Below are positions 39,685 through 43,640 of a stretch of DNA of 43,640 nt, in pieces. This DNA comes from Donghicola tyrosinivorans (lineage in GTDB: Bacteria > Pseudomonadota > Alphaproteobacteria > Rhodobacterales > Rhodobacteraceae). Numbering within the stretch: position 1 is the stretch's first letter; every line of letters starts with the position of its first letter. The notes under the pieces were generated by a model. It searched no databases, was not told where the DNA came from, and worked only from the letters and a program-made list of their open reading frames with translations. The position numbers and the translations under genes are program-made. The stretch covers positions 1 to 43,640 of the forward strand of contig NZ_PVTQ01000023.1 in the NCBI RefSeq assembly GCF_003003355.1, written 5' to 3'.

Positions 39685-40176
39685 ATGTCCAAGATCGAAC
39701 CCACCCTGGTCGCGCCGATGGCGCCGTCCGGGATTGATTTCAACGCCGTGCTGGCTCGGCAGGCCGAGCGCGACGCGCGGATCGCAGCTTTGCGTCCGGC
39801 CAACAAGGAGCGCCTCTTCGATGGCCTGACTGCCGCGAGCATCACCCATGTGACCGTGAGCTTCGACGGCTATGGCGATAGCGGCCAGGTTGAAAGCATC
39901 GAAGCCTACGCTGGCGAGACCGAGGTTGCTTTCCCCAAGACCGAGATCGCCTATGCCGCGTTGACCTGGGGCGATCCGGAGGTCGAGATGCGGGCGCTTT
40001 CGCTCGAAGATGTCGTGGAGCAGCTGGCCTACGACTTGCTCTCCGACACCCATGGCGGTTGGGAAAACAATGACGGGGCCTACGGCGAATTCTGCTTCGA
40101 CGCGAGCGCTCGCTCCATCCACCTCGAGTTCAACGAGCGCTTCACCTCGTCCGAACTCTATACCCACGATTTCTGA
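39685..40176 (+). CDS. DUF6878-type plasmid protein
   Basis: A 163-residue acidic soluble protein. Distinctive stretches are ITHVTVSFDGYGDSGQVESI and LLSDTHGGWENNDGAYGEFC followed by SSELYTHDF, a pattern repeated in many Rhodobacteraceae plasmid proteins placed in DUF6878. Function unknown. GGAGTTTCC lies before the ATG. It is first of five closely packed same-strand genes ending at 41891. The DUF assignment is from memory and moderately sure. Confidence 0.65.
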   Translation: MSKIEPTLVAPMAPSGIDFNAVLARQAERDARIAALRPANKERLFDGLTAASITHVTVSFDGYGDSGQVESIEAYAGETEVAFPKTEIAYAALTWGDPEVEMRALSLEDVVEQLAYDLLSDTHGGWENNDGAYGEFCFDASARSIHLEFNERFTSSELYTHDF

Positions 40177-40186
40177 GGGGGCGGCA

Positions 40187-40564
40187 ATGGCACATCCGTA
40201 TCACCACGCCCTGTCCTCGGTGAAGAAATGGGACGGCACGGTCGACGACTACCTCGCCGTGCATTCCTGGTTCGACCAGAGCAAGGAGATCACAGCCGAC
40301 TTTCGGCACCGGGCGTTGCGCCACCATGCCGAGGGCATCTTCATGGCCGAGACGATTTTCGGCCCGACCCTCACGCTCTCGACCGGGCGCGGCATCCCGA
40401 CCCGCTGGGTCGGCGAGCAGCATGTTAAGGAGGACCTCGGCTTCATCCCGAGCTTCGCCGATTGGGTGAAGGCCATTCGGCCCGAGCCTTGGATGGGTCG
40501 GACCGAACGGATCGAGGCACAGGTCGATCCGCATCTCGTCTCGCCCGTGGTCGAGGTCACGTGA
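40187..40564 (+). CDS. DUF6915-type plasmid protein
   Basis: A 125-residue protein: MAHPYHHALSSVKKWDGTVD, WFDQSKEITADFRHRALRHH and IPTRWVGEQHVKEDLGFIPS followed by FADWVKAIRPEPWM. The His-rich RHRALRHHAEG segment and the WVGEQHV block are typical of this uncharacterised family, which often accompanies the preceding one. The ATG at 40187 follows GAGGGGGCGGC. The gap from the preceding gene is 10 bp and the next gene starts 1 bp after its stop. Confidence 0.65.
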   Translation: MAHPYHHALSSVKKWDGTVDDYLAVHSWFDQSKEITADFRHRALRHHAEGIFMAETIFGPTLTLSTGRGIPTRWVGEQHVKEDLGFIPSFADWVKAIRPEPWMGRTERIEAQVDPHLVSPVVEVT

Positions 40565-40565
40565 C

Positions 40566-40763
40566 ATGACCGATCCCACTTATCTAAGTCTTGGCTTGCC
40601 GCCGACCGCTTCGCCACTGGCAGTGGTTCGCGCGGCGGTCCGAGCGCTCCACCCCAACACGCGCGCACTGCGCGGCTTCCGGGCCGCACGCAAACGCTTC
40701 TACCGGCAGATGCTCTCCGCGCATGCCGCGCGACAGGCAGCGGACGACAAACCGACCGGCTGA
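40566..40763 (+). CDS. Small basic plasmid protein (J-domain-like fragment)
   Basis: A 65-residue basic protein starting YLSLGLPPTASPLAVVRAAV, which resembles the first helix of a J domain (an LGLPPxAS..V..A....HPD pattern), but the HPD tripeptide is replaced by HPN (RALHPNTRALRG) and the protein ends soon after. It is probably a short plasmid-specific family rather than a working DnaJ cofactor. It follows the DUF6915-like gene by 1 bp, which suggests coupled translation. Confidence 0.55.
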   Translation: MTDPTYLSLGLPPTASPLAVVRAAVRALHPNTRALRGFRAARKRFYRQMLSAHAARQAADDKPTG

Positions 40764-40834
40764 TCGCTCCCGGCCGACCCTTCCAATCCAGTACTCGGCC
40801 TTCTGGCCGGGTCTTCCCCATTCAGGAGGTCCCC

Positions 40835-41254
40835 ATGGCGGATTACTTCACCCATTTCTCGTGCCTGATCGACGTCGGCAGCCCTGACAAGGCCGCCCGC
40901 GCGCTCGCGCTGTTTCAGGAACTACGCGCTGCGAATCAGGACGCTGACGACCCAGATGTCGCTGGCTTCGATCTCGTGCACCAGGATGCCCCCGAGGGCA
41001 GCAGCCTCTGGATCCATGACGACGAACACGGCGATGTCGAAGCCGTCATCCGCTTCGTCTTGCGGCTCGCCGAAGACCTCGACCTCACCGGCCTTTGGGG
41101 GTTTCAGTATGCTCTGACCTGCTCCCGGCCGCGGCTCGACGCCTTTGGCGGCGGTGCGCATGCCATCGATCTCGGCGCTCGTAAATCCATCGGCTGGTCC
41201 AGCAGCCAGGAATGGCTGGCCGCTGCGCTGAATGGGGAGGACGTCGATGCCTGA
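40835..41254 (+). CDS. Conserved plasmid hypothetical protein
   Basis: A 139-residue acidic protein with MADYFTHFSCLIDVGSPDKA, ASDVAGFDL-like core residues and SLWIHDDEHGDVEAVIRFVL followed by WGFQYALTCSRPRLDAFGGG. No named domain recognised; the layout suggests an alpha/beta protein of a family spread on Rhodobacteraceae plasmids. CAGGAGG precedes the ATG closely. Its stop overlaps the next gene by 8 bp. Confidence 0.65.
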   Translation: MADYFTHFSCLIDVGSPDKAARALALFQELRAANQDADDPDVAGFDLVHQDAPEGSSLWIHDDEHGDVEAVIRFVLRLAEDLDLTGLWGFQYALTCSRPRLDAFGGGAHAIDLGARKSIGWSSSQEWLAAALNGEDVDA

Positions 41255-41891
41255 GATCATCTGCACCACCGTCTACCAGTTCCCCGAGCTCTCGGATGCC
41301 GCCAAGGAGAAGGCCCGCAACTGGTATCGCGACCTTGGACCCTACGACGAGTGGTGGGACGCGGTCTATGAGGATTTCGAGCGGGTCTGTGCGCTCCTCG
41401 GCATCCGCCTGAAGACGACCCCGGTCCGTCTGATGGGCGGCGGGACGCGGGCCAAGCCCTGCATCTGGTTTTCCGGCTTCTGGAGCCAGGGCGACGGGGC
41501 CTGTTTCGAAGGCTACTGGTCCCACGCCAAGGGCGCCGCCGCGCGCATTCGGGACTACGCGCCCACGGACGCGACGTTGCATGGCATCGCCGACCGCCTG
41601 CAGGCCATCCAGCGGCGAAACTTCTACCAACTCGCCGCCGAGGCCAGCCACCGTGGCCGCCACTACCATGAATATACCATGTCGGTGGACATCACGCGGG
41701 ACAGCGCGACCTGGCAGCCGCCGACCGAGGATGCGGAAGAAGTCGTGACCGAGGCGCTGCGTGATTTGGCCCGCTGGCTTTACCGCCAGCTTGAGGCCGA
41801 ATACGACCACCTCACCTCGGACGAGGCCATCGAGGAGGGGATCATCGTCAACGCGTATACGTTCACGGAAGGAGGGCGGCGGTTCGGGTAA
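41247..41891 (+). CDS. Conserved plasmid protein, previously labelled antitoxin-like
   Basis: A 214-residue protein: MPEIICTTVYQFPELSDAAK, WWDAVYEDFERVCALLGIRL and CIWFSGFWSQGDGACFEGYW. Similar proteins on plasmids are sometimes named antitoxin of a stability system, but I see no DNA-binding or toxin-neutralising domain to justify it. It is rich in Trp, Tyr and acidic residues. GGGGAGG lies seven bases before the ATG at 41247. It overlaps the preceding gene by 8 bp and ends 30 bp before the promoter of the RES toxin operon. Confidence 0.65.
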   Translation: MPEIICTTVYQFPELSDAAKEKARNWYRDLGPYDEWWDAVYEDFERVCALLGIRLKTTPVRLMGGGTRAKPCIWFSGFWSQGDGACFEGYWSHAKGAAARIRDYAPTDATLHGIADRLQAIQRRNFYQLAAEASHRGRHYHEYTMSVDITRDSATWQPPTEDAEEVVTEALRDLARWLYRQLEAEYDHLTSDEAIEEGIIVNAYTFTEGGRRFG

Positions 41892-41921
41892 CAGAGATGA
41901 AAGCGCAAGGTTCATTTGATC

Positions 41922-41949
41922 TTTACAGTAAGTCCATATGGACTATATT
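41922..41949 (+). promoter_or_regulatory. Promoter with internal palindrome for the Xre-RES operon
   Basis: TTTACA (41922-41927), 16-bp spacer, TATATT (41944-41949). The perfect 14-bp palindrome AGTCCATATGGACT (41931-41944) fills the spacer and touches the -10, so a bound dimer would block RNA polymerase. This is the expected design for antitoxin autorepression. Confidence 0.7.
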
Positions 41950-41968
41950 GAAGTCAATGGAGGACGCC

Positions 41969-42358
41969 ATGCACGTTGCAGAGAAAATCCGGGAACCCGC
42001 ACAGATCAACGCCGTCGCGTTGAAAGCTTATGCACGCGTGGCCGATGCTTGGGGTCTCAGTCTCAAGGAAGCGGCTGGCCTTGCCGACATGTCAGAGAGC
42101 ACGTGGAAGCGCGCCAAGAAGCCGGATTTCGCGGGAGAGCTCACCAAGGATCAACTGCTGCGGCTCAGCGCTGTAATTGGCATCTTCAAGTCGCTCGAAC
42201 TCTACTTCTCGGAGCCTTTGGCAAGAAGCTGGTTCACCCGGCCGAACACCGGTCCGCTCTTTGGTGGCGGCCGACCAGTCGACACCGCCATCGACGGGGG
42301 CTTGCCGCAGATCCTCGCGGTTCGGACCTATCTTGATGCGTTGCGTGGTGGGGCATGA
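41969..42358 (+). CDS. Xre/MbcA/ParS-family antitoxin
   Basis: A 129-residue antitoxin. The N-terminal HTH contains LKAYARVADAWGLSLKEAAG and LADMSESTWKRAKKPDFAGE; the C-terminal DUF2384 domain contains LELYFSEPLARSWFTRPNTG and GGRPVDTAIDGG. It neutralises the RES toxin by covering its active site and represses the operon. GGAGG five bases before the ATG at 41969 fixes the start; starts at 41957 and 41897 lie in or too near the promoter. It is coupled to the toxin gene by ATGA. Confidence 0.88.
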   Translation: MHVAEKIREPAQINAVALKAYARVADAWGLSLKEAAGLADMSESTWKRAKKPDFAGELTKDQLLRLSAVIGIFKSLELYFSEPLARSWFTRPNTGPLFGGGRPVDTAIDGGLPQILAVRTYLDALRGGA

Positions 42359-43056
42359 AGCATACCGAGATTTCCGATCGCGGTCTCGTTCGTCTCCTGC
42401 CTGCCACCTACCACAAGCCACCATCGCTGCGCGGTCTCGTCGATACCGATGACGAGATGGAGATATTGGCAGAGATCGAGGGCCTGACCAGTGGACGTCT
42501 ACAGGCCGAACGCGGGCGCAACCCGCATCTGGACCCGCGCGAACTCGCTTGGCAACGCCGCAGCCGCGATCTGCGCATCTATGGAGACAGTCACGTCAAT
42601 GCCGCCTTCACCTACACCCGCGCCGGCGGAAACCGCTTCAACACCGAGGAGCGCGGCGCGTGGTACTGTGCATGGGATGTGATGGTTTCTGTCAGCGAAG
42701 TGGCCTGGCACCGCACGCGTGAACTCGGCTTTATCGGCAGCTTCCATGACAGCGCCCGCTATGTGGAATTGCTAGCCGACTTCATCGGCGTCTTCGATGA
42801 TATTTCCGATGAGGCAGGTCATCCGGCGCTGCATCCGGATCCGGCTGTCGGGTATCCCGAGGGCCAAAGCCTGGCACAGCATCTGCGTCGGGGCGGATCC
42901 AAGGGCCTGATTTACCCTTCGGTCCGGGCTCCTGCACCGGGCGGGAATTGCCTGGTCTGCTTCGAGCCCCACACAATTCAGAACGTCCGTCCGGGCGCGT
43001 CTTGGGATCTTGTGTGGGATGGGACACCACACTACTCGATTGCGGCTGTCGGCTGA
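42355..43056 (+). CDS. RES-domain NAD+-degrading toxin
   Basis: A 233-residue protein with the RES fold: GRLQAERGRNPHLDPRELAW in the N-terminal part, TYTRAGGNRFNTEERGAWYC (the GGRFN-type core with conserved Arg and Glu), SVSEVAWHRTRELG, and GLIYPSVRAPAPGGNCLVCF toward the end (the Ser of the R-E-S set). Characterised relatives (MbcT, RES-Xre toxins) deplete NAD+. It pairs with the Xre/DUF2384 antitoxin upstream and should stabilise the plasmid. Confidence 0.9.
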   Translation: MKHTEISDRGLVRLLPATYHKPPSLRGLVDTDDEMEILAEIEGLTSGRLQAERGRNPHLDPRELAWQRRSRDLRIYGDSHVNAAFTYTRAGGNRFNTEERGAWYCAWDVMVSVSEVAWHRTRELGFIGSFHDSARYVELLADFIGVFDDISDEAGHPALHPDPAVGYPEGQSLAQHLRRGGSKGLIYPSVRAPAPGGNCLVCFEPHTIQNVRPGASWDLVWDGTPHYSIAAVG

Positions 43057-43093
43057 CAAGTTACAGCGCATGCGCTTTTGGGGGGCCGAAGAA

Positions 43094-43270
43094 ATGAAAC
43101 AGGCAAACGACAACAGCGTGGACGTCACGAACTTGAAGCCATGTGACCATCAGGCGTTCTTTGAGGCGTTGGATTCTCCACCCTTATCGACAGAGGCGCT
43201 ACGGCCAGCATTTCATAGGCGGAAGGAAGCCTTGGTGGATTCGTGCGCTGACTCGCCATCCACCAACTGA
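43094..43270 (+). pseudogene. Possible remnant of a DUF1778-type antitoxin
   Basis: A 58-residue frame with DHQAFFEALDSPPLSTEALR and PAFHRRKEALV, resembling the C-terminal toxin-binding tail of DUF1778 (TacA-like) antitoxins (FxxALxxPPxPxxxLRxA). The ribbon-helix-helix part is missing and no acetyltransferase toxin follows, so it looks like debris of a third toxin-antitoxin locus. The resemblance is judged by eye and the call is tentative. Confidence 0.35.
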
Positions 43271-43276
43271 CACCCA

Positions 43277-43554
43277 TCACTTATTCCCGTTGATCCACTT
43301 CGACATCAGCCCCTTGTCGCGGAAGCATTCGTCCGGAACGGCGCGCCGTTTGATCCGGGCGAGCTTCTCAGCGAAGGCCACCTGCCTGGAGGTGGGCAGC
43401 TGGTCCATGTCCGATACGGGCCTCAGCCGGGCCTGAGCCTCGATCCAGGCGCTCAAAGATCGCCGGTCTTGCTGAACCTCCCAGGGCAGGAGCGTCCGGT
43501 TGCGCAGGGCGAGCGACCGCGCATAGGCGATCTGCTTGGGCGTTACGTGTTGGA
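43277..43554 (-). pseudogene. C-terminal fragment of a topoisomerase III-like plasmid protein
   Basis: About 90 residues with two repeats of the form PxxxQxAxAxxLA: VTPKQIAYARSLALRNRTLL and LPTSRQVAFAEKLARIKRRA, ending VPDECFRDKGLMSKWINGNK. This resembles the C-terminal tail of plasmid-encoded type IA topoisomerases of alphaproteobacteria. The upstream part is replaced at 43555 by an IS21-type end, so only the tail remains in view; the rest may lie beyond the element. Confidence 0.55.
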
Positions 43555-43640
43555 TGTCACCGAGAACTGACCCAGCGGCGATATAAAATGTCACTGAGAT
43601 TTGACCCATGTGGAACCTATCCCCTGACGAGATTTGTCGG
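43555..43640 (+). mobile_element. IS21-family element, left end (runs off the window)
   Basis: Two imperfect 20-bp direct repeats, TGTCACCGAGAACTGACCCA (43555-43574) and TGTCACTGAGATTTGACCCA (43589-43608), begin with TG and are spaced 34 bp apart, the multiple terminal repeat arrangement of IS21-type elements. An ATG at 43608 opens a frame (MWNLSPDEICR) to the window end that may be the istA transposase start. Confidence 0.6.

Overview
The window reads as accessory DNA of a marine-type alphaproteobacterium (family Rhodobacteraceae, Roseobacter-like), most likely one plasmid. The evidence is a complete repABC replication/partition operon, plasmid-type small genes of Rhodobacteraceae, a relaxase/MobC mobilisation block, two toxin-antitoxin pairs and several insertion sequences. 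Assignment to this family is inferred from gene content and protein flavour; no rRNA or core marker is present, and no tRNA was seen.

Region 1 (1-22.2 kb) is a metal-response and envelope island. It opens with the tail of an IS5-type transposase, then a divergent ArsR-type repressor and a cation-diffusion transporter-lspA pair, followed by a TRAP transporter without its binding protein and a CYP152-type P450. Two gene fragments follow (a transporter tail and a prephenate dehydrogenase tail). The core is organised around a MerR-type regulator (9.5-9.9 kb). Four well-formed MerR-type promoters (TTGAA[C/G], a 19-bp spacer carrying a CTCTAGC..CTAGAG-like dyad, then a TA-rich -10) precede four transcription units. 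These are (i) transglutaminase-like - CDF transporter - methyltransferase, (ii) SCO - DsbB - DsbA - PCu(A)C - SCO - M23 - DUF411 - ZIP - LspA - Lnt, (iii) Zn/Cd/Pb P-type ATPase - zinc-ribbon protein - lipoprotein L,D-transpeptidase, and (iv) a second L,D-transpeptidase. Two further degenerate copies of the site exist. The island therefore looks like a single regulon coupling metal export to copper delivery, thiol oxidation, peptidoglycan remodelling and lipoprotein maturation.

Region 2 (22.6-30.2 kb) is the plasmid backbone: a DUF1612/HTH protein, a serine recombinase with a possible res site, repA-repB-repC with a recognisable antisense RNA between repB and repC, two 16-bp palindromes that are parS candidates, and a ParB-like gene whose 3' end is cut off by an IS6-family element.

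Region 3 (30.2-39.2 kb) lies between two different IS6-family elements. It holds a RelE/HigB-HigA pair, a frameshifted DUF2493 gene, a relaxase with an apparent late frameshift and an overlapping small gene, MobC, a control region with helically phased GCACAGT repeats, and a divergent three-gene operon (HTH protein, ParA-like ATPase, single-pass membrane protein) whose layout recalls the StbABC/oriT arrangement of plasmid R388. An AT-rich orphan gene and a WGR-domain gene follow.

Region 4 (39.2-43.6 kb) is a run of small plasmid-conserved genes, an Xre/MbcA-RES toxin-antitoxin operon with a palindrome inside its promoter, a probable antitoxin remnant, a C-terminal topoisomerase-like fragment and the end of an IS21-type element that runs off the window. 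No CRISPR array was seen.
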